A stretch of DNA of 38,693 nt from SFEL01 sp964392455 (GCA_964392455.1 CAYMPG010000015.1:1-38693); one strand, 5' to 3'; positions 1 to 7,193 are shown, counted from the first letter of the stretch. Program-made: numbers and translations. The notes: generated by a model not told the origin, from the sequence alone.

Positions 1-35
1 ACCTTCTTGATGTTTTTCAGGCTTACTTTTGCCAT
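1..35 (-). CDS. Sugar / glycerol-3-phosphate type ABC transporter ATP-binding protein, first 11 codons only
   Basis: Only the N-terminus is in the window, reading MAKVSLKNIKKV into the left edge. This matches the typical opening of UgpC/MsmK/MalK-type ATPases, which energise ABC import of sugars or glycerol-3-phosphate from the cytoplasmic face. No Walker motif is visible because the gene leaves the window. The ATG at 35..33 has no convincing Shine-Dalgarno (the upstream bases are purine-poor apart from AAAGAAG). A short upstream reading frame ends across this start, so translation may be coupled. The family assignment rests on 11-12 residues and is therefore tentative. Confidence 0.6.
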   Translation of the reverse strand, partial: MAKVSLKNIKK

Positions 36-103
36 GCTTCTTTGGCTGTAACCGCTCTGCCTCCGCAAGGAGCGGCCTCGGAACAAAAGGCACTTTGTTC
101 CAT
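23..103 (-). CDS. Candidate 26-residue upstream peptide overlapping the ABC ATPase start
   Basis: ATG at 103..101 is preceded by GGAG about 10 bases upstream and runs 26 codons to TAA at 25..23, inside the start region of the ATPase gene (13-base overlap, different frame). The peptide has two cysteines (MEQSAFC..., ...APCGG...) and resembles no family I know. It lies in a GC-rich structured leader. It could be a translated coupling/leader peptide, or chance coding capacity in a structured RNA. There is no independent support for translation. Confidence 0.25.
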   Translation of the reverse strand: MEQSAFCSEAAPCGGRAVTAKEAWQK

Positions 104-167
104 TACGACAGGTCTCCACGCTGCCGCACCGCCAGCCGGGCGGATATTCCTCCTTTGTTTTTCTTTC

Positions 168-194
168 GCCTGTTAGTAAAGTGGAGTAACAGGC
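168..194 (-). other. Hairpin in the 5' leader of the ABC ATPase gene
   Basis: GCCTGTTA and TAACAGGC form an 8-bp perfect inverted repeat around an 11-base loop, extendable by A/T pairs on both sides. It sits just downstream of the predicted minus-strand start of transcription. Further 3' the leader contains GGAACAAA/TTTGTTCC and CCGCTC/GAGCGG stems. No known riboswitch class was recognised. Confidence 0.5.
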
Positions 195-220
195 AAAAGA
201 TAAAATAAAGTTCTTTTTTT

Positions 221-249
221 AATATACCACATACCCATTATCCCGGCAA
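221..249 (-). promoter_or_regulatory. Predicted promoter of the ABC ATPase gene
   Basis: On the minus strand, TTGCCG (249..244), a 17-base spacer and TATATT (226..221). It would give a leader of about 180 nt before the ATG at 35. The region between this and the divergent radical SAM promoter (about 250-343) is AT-rich and shows no gene. Confidence 0.55.
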
Positions 250-343
250 GCCTTCTGCTGCCCCTTTTACCTGCAAAATGCAGAATTTTACGGCCTGCGT
301 TTTTCTTAAGGGTATATATTTTTTGTTAAACAACAAACAGTGC

Positions 344-371
344 TTGAAATAGTTTAAATCGATGTTATATT
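344..371 (+). promoter_or_regulatory. Predicted promoter of the radical SAM gene
   Basis: TTGAAA (344-349), a 16-base spacer and TATATT (366-371; TATTAT at 368-373 is an alternative). It lies about 55 bases upstream of the chosen start codon. Confidence 0.5.
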
Positions 372-430
372 ATAAATGGTAACCTATTTGCCGGATACAC
401 TACTTAACCTACATGGAGGAACCATACCTG

Positions 431-1309
431 ATGTATTGCCTGGACAACATCGACAATATAAAAAACACCGTTCGCCCCAAGAAAACAGCCCATGTGTATG
501 TGCCCTACAACTGCGGGCGCAAATGCCCCTTTTGCGAATCCAGGCTCATGTATGACACAATGGACACCTCTCTCGACAGAACTCTGGATGTGCTCCGCCG
601 CATAGCAGATTCTGACATAGAGGATATTATGATAACCGGCGGCGAGCCCTGTGCAGACCTTGAGGCCCTTTCCAAAATGCTGGAGGTGCTCAAGCACAAG
701 ATAGTATACGTTAACACCCTTTTCCCCTCTGAAACCGCCAAAGAAACTGCAAAGCTCTTTGATGAGGAATACCCCTGCGTAAAGGGCATAAACGTATCCC
801 GCCACAATGATGCCTACGAAAAGGATGCCGCATTTCTCGCTGCCCCCGCTGAGGACAGTATTCTTGGCAGCCTGAAGGTGCCTGTGCGGATAAACTGCGT
901 AATACAAAACAAGCAGGCCCCCGCCCAGTGGGTAGACCGGGTGGTAAAGCGCTGGGAGGCCCAGTATGCCCACAAGGGCAATCTTGAACTGCACTTCCGG
1001 GAGGACTTTAACAAGGTCACTGCGGAAAACCTTCACGTGCAGGACAGCCCCTTCCTTAAGACCCTCTGCGAAAACTATCGCTACCACTATTACAATATGG
1101 GTACTTCCTTTGATGACGTATCCTTCCTTGCAGATTCCGGCATGACGGTGTATTACCACAAGATACTGCCCTACAGCATCTGCAAGATAGGCCCCCTTAC
1201 CATACTCCACGAAATGGTGGTATTCCCGGATGGCAGCGTATGCACCGACTGGGACCAGAGCAAGGATGGGCTGGAGCAATACTGCCAGTGGGTAAACTTC
1301 AGGCTGTAA
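431..1309 (+). CDS. Radical SAM domain protein
   Basis: The 292-residue product carries the radical SAM iron-sulfur signature CGRKCPFC (Cys28, Cys32, Cys35) and the SAM-binding GGEP motif (residues 70-73, within ITGGEP). It should therefore bind a 4Fe-4S cluster and cleave S-adenosylmethionine to start a radical reaction in the cytoplasm. Substrate and reaction cannot be deduced; there is no obvious SPASM extension, although single cysteines occur near the C-terminus (VCTDWD, QYCQW). Start choice: an in-frame ATG exists at 413, but it overlaps the GGAGGA (415-420) that serves as a ribosome binding site 10 bases before ATG 431, so 431 is preferred. The gene is monocistronic, convergent with the polyferredoxin gene, and ends in a shared bidirectional terminator. 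Confidence 0.85.
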   Translation: MYCLDNIDNIKNTVRPKKTAHVYVPYNCGRKCPFCESRLMYDTMDTSLDRTLDVLRRIADSDIEDIMITGGEPCADLEALSKMLEVLKHKIVYVNTLFPSETAKETAKLFDEEYPCVKGINVSRHNDAYEKDAAFLAAPAEDSILGSLKVPVRINCVIQNKQAPAQWVDRVVKRWEAQYAHKGNLELHFREDFNKVTAENLHVQDSPFLKTLCENYRYHYYNMGTSFDDVSFLADSGMTVYYHKILPYSICKIGPLTILHEMVVFPDGSVCTDWDQSKDGLEQYCQWVNFRL

Positions 1310-1325
1310 GCATAATATGCTGCAT

Positions 1326-1360
1326 AAAAAAGCCCGGGAGGCATATGCTTTCCGGGCTTT
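1326..1360. terminator. Bidirectional rho-independent terminator
   Basis: AAAGCCCGG (1329-1337) pairs with CCGGGCTTT (1352-1360). Read on the minus strand it is followed by a run of T (terminator of the Fe-S membrane protein gene); on the plus strand it follows the radical SAM stop. Confidence 0.8.
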
Positions 1361-1382
1361 GCTGTACTTTATGCTGTTTACT

Positions 1383-2291
1383 TTATGCTTCCTCACTGGC
1401 GGGGCGGCGCTTGCGCCTGCCCTTGAGGCTTGCATCCATTTTAAGGGCGGAATGTGGGCATACGGTTATACACTTGCCGCAGCGTATGCAGTCATCCGAA
1501 TTGGGGGTCTTGTATACGGGAATATCCAGCCCGCAGGCCTTTTGGCAAGCCCCGCAGGAGGTGCAGCGGCTCTTGCTCACCCGTATGCGTACCAGTGACA
1601 CGGGGTTCATCAGCCCGTATATTGCGCCCAGCGGGCAAAGATACCTGCAGAAGGGCCTGAACATCAGCACCGATCCCACCAGTATCACCACCAGCACAAA
1701 CAGCTTCCAGCTAAACAGCCACCCAAGCACGCTCCTCAGATCCTCATTCAGCGCAATCAGCGGCAGGCCGCCTATAAGCGTGCCTGAGGGGCATATCCAC
1801 TTGCAGAACCATGGGCTGCCCACGCCAAAGTCCCCCTTGGCAAACATGGGCAGTATTATGCACATTACCACCAGCACCACATACCTGAGCTTACGCAGGT
1901 ACTTTTCGCCGGGGAGGCGGCGCACCTTTTTTCTGGGCGGTATCTTGAAAAGCAGATCCTGCACCAGGCCAAAGGGACAAAGCCAACCGCACACTATGCG
2001 CCCCAGCAATGCACCTATGGTGATAAGGGTGCCCACAACGTAAAAGGGAAAGCCACTTACTCTCCCTGCAAAGGCGTTCTGAAGGGAGCCCATTGGGCAG
2101 GCGCCCCATGCGCCGGGGCAGGAATAGCAATTAAGCCCGGGAACGCATATGCTCTTAACATTGCCCTGATATATGGTTCCATTCAAAAAGCCGGAGGCAT
2201 AGCTGTTTGTAAGCAGCGTCCAGCAGGCCTGAATGTAGGTTCTGGCCTTTATAAAGGGATGCTTTTTTTTATTCTTCTTATCCAAGGCCAA
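1383..2291 (-). CDS. Polyferredoxin membrane protein, NapH/YccM-like (4Fe-4S binding)
   Basis: About 302 residues with several hydrophobic segments carrying CXXXCP motifs (CGWLCP, CKWICP, CRYLCP), an N-terminal cysteine cluster NCYSCPGAWGACP, and two C-terminal 4Fe-4S ferredoxin motifs (CTSCGACQKAC and CIRCGKCITVCP). The family is known for moving electrons between cytoplasmic Fe-S carriers and membrane or extracytoplasmic partners. The start appears to be TTG (2291, or TTG 2285) behind GGAG, overlapping the end of the 46-residue CXXC peptide gene and following a thioredoxin-like lipoprotein gene. I infer that this protein reduces that lipoprotein. The basic tail (GRRKRRP) suggests a cytoplasmic C-terminus. 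The exact start is uncertain. Confidence 0.85.
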   Translation of the reverse strand: MALDKKNKKKHPFIKARTYIQACWTLLTNSYASGFLNGTIYQGNVKSICVPGLNCYSCPGAWGACPMGSLQNAFAGRVSGFPFYVVGTLITIGALLGRIVCGWLCPFGLVQDLLFKIPPRKKVRRLPGEKYLRKLRYVVLVVMCIILPMFAKGDFGVGSPWFCKWICPSGTLIGGLPLIALNEDLRSVLGWLFSWKLFVLVVILVGSVLMFRPFCRYLCPLGAIYGLMNPVSLVRIRVSKSRCTSCGACQKACGLDIPVYKTPNSDDCIRCGKCITVCPHSALKMDASLKGRRKRRPASEEA

Positions 2292-2418
2292 TACACTCCA
2301 TACATATCATTATAGCTTTTTGCAGCACGGCATCGGCTTCCCCTCTTACCGCACCTATCACGATAAAGGCAAGCCCGGCAGCCAGCAGCCCCAGTGTGTA
2401 AATACTACGCTTTCTCAT
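2278..2418 (-). CDS. CD1871A-like small CXXC membrane peptide (46 aa)
   Basis: ATG at 2418..2416 opens a 46-codon frame ending with TAA at 2280..2278. The product starts MRKRSIYTLGLLAAGLAF, has one hydrophobic helix (about residues 6-24) and ends with a CXXC motif in ICMECIGLG. This layout (basic N-terminus, one membrane helix, RGE, near-terminal CXXC) matches my memory of the CD1871A family of CXXC-containing small proteins in Clostridia. It overlaps the upstream thioredoxin-like gene (stop at 2405) by 14 bases and the downstream Fe-S protein start by 14 bases, which implies translational coupling in one operon. It may be a redox relay or a subunit of the membrane protein; its function is unknown. 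Confidence 0.75.
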   Translation of the reverse strand: MRKRSIYTLGLLAAGLAFIVIGAVRGEADAVLQKAIMICMECIGLG

Positions 2419-3265
2419 TCATCACCGTCTCGATTATATTTATCCAGCCTTCCTTGCTCTTTGCGCCATGAACGACCGTGAGCAGGCGGCCATTTGAATC
2501 ATAAAACTTGGAGGTAGGCACCACATTCACCCCTGCAAGCATGGTGCTTACCACGCTGTCCGTATAGGTAAGGTTGGTGAACTTGCCGCCGGAGGTCTTG
2601 AGCATTTCGGCTGCGGCAGATGCAGTGGGTGAACCGGAAGGAACATCCGCCGACAGGCCAACTATGCTGAAGCCTGTCCCCTTATATTCGTATGCCAAAT
2701 CTGAGAGAATACCCATCTCTTGCAGGCAGCTCGTTCAGGTCTGGGTCCATATGTTTATCATGGTGATGCTGTTTTTTGCAAAGAGGCTTTCGCTTACAGC
2801 GTCACCTGACAATGTGGTGGTTTCAAACTTTATGCCGTCTGAGGAGGATTCGTAGCTTAAAGATACCTTATCATACTTGCCTGCGTATGGGGTCTTTTTC
2901 TTGGAAGGCTTTGGGGTAGGGGTGGGCTCCGCCTTTTCCTGCTCCTTATCCTTCTTATCTTCCTTATCCTTTTTATTTTCGCTGCTGTCCTTCTCTGCCT
3001 TTGGCCTTGAGGTAGGCTTGGGGGTGGGTACAGGGGTAGGCACAGGGGTCACCACCGGCTCCGGCGTAGCAAAGCCGCTAATGGTCACATAGGTGCCCTC
3101 GCTGCCGTATTTTTCTATATACTCCTGCTCGCTGTCCAAATACCCTACATCTATCAGCACATATGTATCGTCATTGGTCTTTTCGGCGCACCCCGCTGTA
3201 CACAAAGAAGTTGCCGCCATCATGGCCGCAAGCATCCTTTTGCCCGGTATACGCATACTTTTCAT
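2405..3265 (-). CDS. Probable selenocysteine-containing TlpA/thioredoxin-like lipoprotein (in-frame UGA)
   Basis: Reading through one in-frame TGA (2737..2735) joins two frames into a 286-residue protein. Residues 1-26 (MKSMRIPGKR... to Cys26 of CTAGC) look like a lipoprotein signal. Residues about 60-130 are a Pro/Lys/Glu-rich linker. The rest is a TlpA-type thioredoxin fold with NIWTQT-U-TSCLQEM, where the UGA (residue 177) falls exactly on the first cysteine of the usual W-x-x-x-C-x-x-C site and Cys180 is the second. A cis-Pro region follows (VVPTSKFYD). A stem-loop directly after the UGA fits a bacterial SECIS. The start ATG 3265 has GAGGG five bases upstream. The predicted role is extracytoplasmic thiol or peroxide reduction, in an operon with a CXXC peptide and a polyferredoxin. 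The alternative, a nonsense mutation or sequencing error, is less likely given the exact position. Confidence 0.82.
2701..2725 (-). promoter_or_regulatory. Candidate bacterial SECIS stem-loop
   Basis: Starting 10 bases after the UGA codon, the minus-strand RNA reads CUG, a CA bulge, AGAGA, a seven-base loop UGGGUAU, UCUCU, CAG. That makes 5 + 3 base pairs with a 5' bulge. The guanines of the apical loop lie 21-23 bases after the UGA, close to the position (about 19-20) of the loop guanines in the E. coli fdhF SECIS. Location, stem size and G-containing loop fit the known requirements for SelB recruitment. Not tested thermodynamically. Confidence 0.65.
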
Positions 3266-3311
3266 GCAAGCCCTCAATAGGCCCTCCCAATAACTTTTTT
3301 TGCTAAATAGA

Positions 3312-3340
3312 ATTATAGTGTTTTGCAAATTCTCTGTCAA
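3312..3340 (-). promoter_or_regulatory. Consensus promoter of the selenoprotein redox operon
   Basis: Minus strand TTGACA (3340..3335), 17-base spacer, TATAAT (3317..3312): a perfect sigma-A match, predicting a leader of about 40 nt before ATG 3265. The strength suggests constitutive expression of the thioredoxin-like/CXXC/polyferredoxin operon. Confidence 0.85.
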
Positions 3341-3383
3341 CAAACCCGGCCCCCGGCAGGATAAAGTTAACAGACCGGTCACA

Positions 3384-3950
3384 TTAAAGGCCAAACACGC
3401 CCAGATGCTCCAGCAATATCCTTACGCCCAGGAATATGAGTATCACTCCCCCTGCAAGCTCTGCTCTGGCCTTATACTTTGCGCCGAATACGCTGCCCAC
3501 CTTTACCCCCAGCATTGACAGCAGGAAGGTGGTAACGCCTATAAGGCACACGGCAGACAGTATGTCCACCGTAAGAAATGCAAAGGTAACTCCCACAGCA
3601 AGGGCATCTATGCTGGTGGCAACGGCCATGGTAAGCATCACCTTAAAGGACAGGCTGCCGCTCACATCCTCATCACCGCCGCCTCTGGATTCCTTTATCA
3701 TATTAAGCCCGATAACAGTAAGCAGCACAAAGGCTATCCAGTGATCTACGGACTGTATGGCCCCGCTGAAGCTGCTCCCCACAAGATACCCTATAAGGGG
3801 CATAAGGGCCTGAAAGCCTCCAAACCACAGCCCCACAAGGCCTGCATTTTTAAGGCTCACTCTGTTCATTGCAAGGCCCTTGCATACGGCCACTGCAAAG
3901 GCATCCATGGAGAGGCCTATTGCCAGTATAAACAATTCCCAAAAACTCAT
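3384..3950 (-). CDS. mntP: Manganese efflux pump MntP
   Basis: The 188-residue protein has six predicted membrane helices in two related halves, each with the family's conserved acidic motif (GLSMDAFAVAVCKG near residue 13 and ATSIDALAVGVTFA in the second half). This is the DUF204/MntP architecture. The family exports Mn(II) across the cytoplasmic membrane and protects against manganese excess. Length is normal. The ATG at 3950 follows GGGAGA about 9 bases upstream. It has its own promoter 150 bases upstream, so it is a single-gene unit upstream of the redox operon. Many mntP genes are preceded by the Mn-sensing yybP-ykoY riboswitch, but I could not recognise one in this leader. Confidence 0.92.
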   Translation of the reverse strand: MSFWELFILAIGLSMDAFAVAVCKGLAMNRVSLKNAGLVGLWFGGFQALMPLIGYLVGSSFSGAIQSVDHWIAFVLLTVIGLNMIKESRGGGDEDVSGSLSFKVMLTMAVATSIDALAVGVTFAFLTVDILSAVCLIGVTTFLLSMLGVKVGSVFGAKYKARAELAGGVILIFLGVRILLEHLGVFGL

Positions 3951-4103
3951 TTTTACTTATCTCCCATGTAAAATATCCGGGAGTATCTGCATCTGCGCCG
4001 TCATTTCAGCGTGCCCGGCCACACATGGCCTCATATTTCGCCAAAACCCGGCTGCCAATGCCATAAGCCCGCAGTGTATTTTCATAATTACAAGTATTAA
4101 ATC

Positions 4104-4132
4104 ATTATATCCTTGCAGGGCAGCAAAGTCAA
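4104..4132 (-). promoter_or_regulatory. Predicted promoter of mntP
   Basis: Minus strand TTGACT (4132..4127), 17-base spacer, TATAAT (4109..4104). It leaves a leader of about 145 nt before mntP, long enough for RNA or peptide-based control. A 42-codon frame with no ribosome binding site fills this leader and ends at 3957, over the mntP ribosome binding site. Confidence 0.75.
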
Positions 4133-4202
4133 TTAAAGGGGCAATCTGCCCGCCGTGATAAGCAGAACGCAGCATTTCATTTAGCCCCTGCCTGGATGAA
4201 AG

Positions 4203-4235
4203 AATACCGGAGAAGGTCACCCTTTCTCCGGTATT
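4203..4235 (-). terminator. valS terminator hairpin
   Basis: AATACCGGAGAA (4203-4214) is complementary to TTCTCCGGTATT (4224-4235), separated by a short loop, directly downstream of the valS stop on the minus strand. The T-tract after it is short (CTTTC), so it may be leaky. Confidence 0.65.
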
Positions 4236-4251
4236 CATCAGGCTTTATATT

Positions 4252-6894
4252 TTACTTTTTGAGCTCTGCAAGGCGCTGCTGCAGCCTTGCAAGCATATCC
4301 TTTGCTACGGCCAGCTTTTCCCGCTCCTCGTTTATCACCTTTTCAGGCGCCTTGGCCACAAAGCCGGGATTATTCAGCTTGCCCTCGGCCCTTGCCACCT
4401 CGCCCTCCATGCGGGTGATCTCCTTGCTGATGCGCTCTATTTCCTTCTCCACATCGATGAGCTGATTCATGGGGATAAATACCTCGCCCATAGCACATAC
4501 GATGCTTACGGCGCCCTCGGGTATGCCCTGCTTATCCTGCTGCACGGTAACGCTCTCTGCGCCTGCAAGCTTAATAAGGTAAGCCTCGGCAGCCTCAAAG
4601 GCGGGAATATTTGCAGCCTCGGTCACAAGGTACATGGCGGTCTTTCGGGCGGGGGGCACGTTCATCTCGGCACGCATATTGCGTATTGCCCGGATAACGT
4701 CCATTATGCCCTCCATCTTCTCTGCCTCCTCGGCAAAGTCAAAGTCCGCCGTGCAGGTGGGCCAGGGGGACAGCATGATGGTCTCCCCTGCGCCGGGCAG
4801 GTTAAGATACAGCTCCTCTGTAATAAAGGGCATGAAGGGATGCAATAGCTTCATGGAATCGCCCAGCACCCTTACCAGTACTGCCTTTACATTGGCCTTG
4901 GCAGCCTCATCCTCACCATAGAGGCGGGGCTTTGCCATTTCGATATACCAATCGCAGAACTCCGTCCAGATAAAGTCGTATACCTTCTGAGCGGCCACAT
5001 TAAGGTCGAAGTTATCCATGTTCTGGGTCACTTCTTTTACGATGGTATTCAGCCTGTGCAGCATCCACTTATCCGCTATATCCAGCGCAGCCATGTCTAT
5101 CTGGCCCACAGGCTCCTCGCCTATGTTCATCAGCACGAAGCGGGAGGCATTGTATACCTTGTTGCAGAAATTGCGGGCAGCCTCCACCTTCTTGTTTGAG
5201 AAGCGCATATCATTGCCGGCGCTGTTGCCGGTAACAAGGCTGAAGCGGAGGGAGTCTGCGCCGTATTCGCTGATTATCTCCAGAGGGTCTATGCCGTTGC
5301 CCAGGGATTTGGACATTTTGCGACCCAGCTCATCCCTAACTATGCCGTGAACGTATACGGTATCAAAGGGTATCTCCTTCATTACCTCCATGCCGAATAC
5401 TATCATTCTGGCTATCCAGAAGAAGATGATATCATATCCGGTCACCAGCGTATTGGTGGGATAGAAGTACTTGAGCTCGGGAGTTTCATCAGGCCAGCCC
5501 AGCGTGGAGAAGGGCCACATACCGGAGCTGAACCAGGTATCCAGCACGTCCTCATCCTGATGGAGCTTTCCGCCGCACTTGGGGCATACGGTGGGATGCT
5601 CCAGCGTTACCTCGATATGGCCGCAATCCTGATTTTCGCAGTAATAGGCAGGTATACGGTGGCCCCACCAGAGCTGGCGGGAAATGCACCAATCCCGTAT
5701 ATTGTACATCCAGTTGAAATAGGTCTTATTGAACCTCTCAGGTACAAATTTTACCTTGCCCTCCTCTACCACCTTTATGGCGGCCTCGGCAAGGGGCTTC
5801 ATCCTTACGAACCACTGGAGGCTGGTAAGGGGCTCCACGGTATGGTGGCAGCGATAGCATACGCCTACATTGTGGGCATAGTTTTCTATCTTTACAAGGT
5901 TGCCGCTCTTTTCCATATCCTTTACTATGGCCTCACGACATTCCATGGTGGTAAGGCCGGTGTAAGGAGCGCCCAGCTCATTTATATGGCCATCGTCAGT
6001 AAATACCCTTATGCGGGGCAGGTTATGGTGTACGCCCACCTCAAAGTCATTGGGGTCATGGCAGGGGGTTATTTTAACTGCACCTGAGCCAAATTCCTTT
6101 TCCACGTATTCATCTGCCACGATGGGTATTTCACGGCCTATGATGGGCACTATAACGGTCTTGCCCACAAGGTCAGCATACCGCTCATCCTCGGGATTTA
6201 CAGCGATGGCAGTATCGCCGGGGATGGTTTCGGGGCGGGTGGTGGCGCAGATGATGGAATAGGACTTATCCGGCGCATCGTAGCGCACATGCCAAAGATG
6301 GCTGTTCTGTTCCTCGTATTCCACCTCGGCATCCGACAGGGCGGTCTGGCACTCGGGGCACCAGTTGATTATGCGGTCATCGCGATATATGAGCCCCCTA
6401 TGATACAGGTCTACAAATACCTTGGTAACGGCCCTGTTGCAGCCCTCGTCCATGGTAAAGCGCTCACGCTCCCAGTCGCAGGAGGAGCCCAGCTTCTTGA
6501 GCTGCTGAACGATGGTTCCGCCGTATTCACGGCGCCATGCCCAGGCCCTTTCCAGGAATGCATCACGGCCTATATCCCGCTTATCCAGCCCTTCCTTTGC
6601 CATCTCGGTAACTATTTTTACTTCGGTGGCTATGGAGGCATGGTCAGTACCGGGCAGCCAGAGGGTCTCATAGCCGCTCATACGCTTATAGCGGATAATG
6701 GCATCCTGAAGGGTATTATCCAGCGCATGGCCCATGTGCAGCTTGCCGGTGATATTTGGCGGGGGGATAACTATGCAGTAAGGGTCCTTATCAGGGTTTG
6801 GCTCGGCGTGAAAATAGCCTTTGCTTTCCCATTTTTCGTACAGGCCATTCTCCACCTGGGAGTGGTCGTAGGTTTTAGGCATCTCTTTTGCCAT
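4252..6894 (-). CDS. valS: Valine--tRNA ligase
   Basis: The 880-residue class Ia synthetase attaches valine to tRNA-Val in the cytoplasm. Visible signatures are HMGH (HIGH motif, residues 53-56, within PPPNITGKLHMGH), KMSKS (residues 526-530), the editing-domain stretch TTRPETIPGDTA (about 218-229), zinc-like cysteine pairs (CPEC near 179; CPKC near 437), and a C-terminal coiled coil rich in Glu/Lys (last ~65 residues). Full length for the family. ATG 6894 is chosen because GGAGG lies 7-10 bases upstream; an in-frame start at 6921 has no such site. Expression is controlled by the valine T-box just upstream. Confidence 0.97.
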   Translation of the reverse strand: MAKEMPKTYDHSQVENGLYEKWESKGYFHAEPNPDKDPYCIVIPPPNITGKLHMGHALDNTLQDAIIRYKRMSGYETLWLPGTDHASIATEVKIVTEMAKEGLDKRDIGRDAFLERAWAWRREYGGTIVQQLKKLGSSCDWERERFTMDEGCNRAVTKVFVDLYHRGLIYRDDRIINWCPECQTALSDAEVEYEEQNSHLWHVRYDAPDKSYSIICATTRPETIPGDTAIAVNPEDERYADLVGKTVIVPIIGREIPIVADEYVEKEFGSGAVKITPCHDPNDFEVGVHHNLPRIRVFTDDGHINELGAPYTGLTTMECREAIVKDMEKSGNLVKIENYAHNVGVCYRCHHTVEPLTSLQWFVRMKPLAEAAIKVVEEGKVKFVPERFNKTYFNWMYNIRDWCISRQLWWGHRIPAYYCENQDCGHIEVTLEHPTVCPKCGGKLHQDEDVLDTWFSSGMWPFSTLGWPDETPELKYFYPTNTLVTGYDIIFFWIARMIVFGMEVMKEIPFDTVYVHGIVRDELGRKMSKSLGNGIDPLEIISEYGADSLRFSLVTGNSAGNDMRFSNKKVEAARNFCNKVYNASRFVLMNIGEEPVGQIDMAALDIADKWMLHRLNTIVKEVTQNMDNFDLNVAAQKVYDFIWTEFCDWYIEMAKPRLYGEDEAAKANVKAVLVRVLGDSMKLLHPFMPFITEELYLNLPGAGETIMLSPWPTCTADFDFAEEAEKMEGIMDVIRAIRNMRAEMNVPPARKTAMYLVTEAANIPAFEAAEAYLIKLAGAESVTVQQDKQGIPEGAVSIVCAMGEVFIPMNQLIDVEKEIERISKEITRMEGEVARAEGKLNNPGFVAKAPEKVINEEREKLAVAKDMLARLQQRLAELKK

Positions 6895-6944
6895 GATTCT
6901 TCCTCCTTGGTTTATGGGCAAAGTTTTTTCCGGTCATTTCGGGT

Positions 6945-7187
6945 AATAAAAAAGGCCGCCTGTCCTCACTTCAAAGGACGAGCGAACCCGCGGTACCACC
7001 CTTGTTGGGCAGAATACTGCCCCCCTTTTCGCCATAACGCAGCGCTTGCGCCCCATGCTGACGATACTTCACCTGGGGGGCTCGGAAGCGACCTTCTGTC
7101 CTTTCCTTGCAGGCAGCCCTTTCAGCCGGTGGGGACGCCTCTCTTGTGCGGTGTAAGGAACATACTCCTCTTCGTCTTTGCCTATTA
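6945..7187 (-). promoter_or_regulatory. T-box riboswitch, valine-specific
   Basis: The minus strand contains the conserved T-box sequence GGGTGGTACCGCGG (around 7001-6988), which pairs with the free acceptor end of uncharged tRNA, followed by a GC-rich stem and a U-tract (6953..6948). Near the 5' part are the AGTA element (GGAGTATG) and a GTC triplet (7092..7090) in a GAAGGTCGCTTCC context, the probable specifier codon for valine. Uncharged tRNA-Val should promote antitermination and valS expression. Stem boundaries are approximate. Confidence 0.9.
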
Positions 7188-7193
7188 ATGTGT

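Noticed and set aside
404..1435. Long minus-strand open frame (343 codons) across the radical SAM gene
   Set aside because: Low-complexity, GYAV/HH-rich product with no family features; it is the mirror of a well-supported gene with CX3CX2C and GGEP motifs.
2405..2716. Separate 103-residue thioredoxin C-terminal protein starting at the LQEM methionine
   Set aside because: It would lack the active site and any ribosome binding site, and is in the same frame as the upstream half, separated only by a TGA at the catalytic position; selenocysteine read-through explains it better.
2405..3265. Pseudogene by nonsense mutation in the thioredoxin-like gene
   Set aside because: Both halves remain intact, the stop is exactly at the catalytic Cys position, and a SECIS-like stem-loop follows. 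Kept only as the alternative hypothesis.
3957..4238. 93-codon minus-strand frame upstream of mntP
   Set aside because: No ribosome binding site at any start, no recognisable domain, and it spans the mntP promoter; only its last 42 codons could be transcribed.
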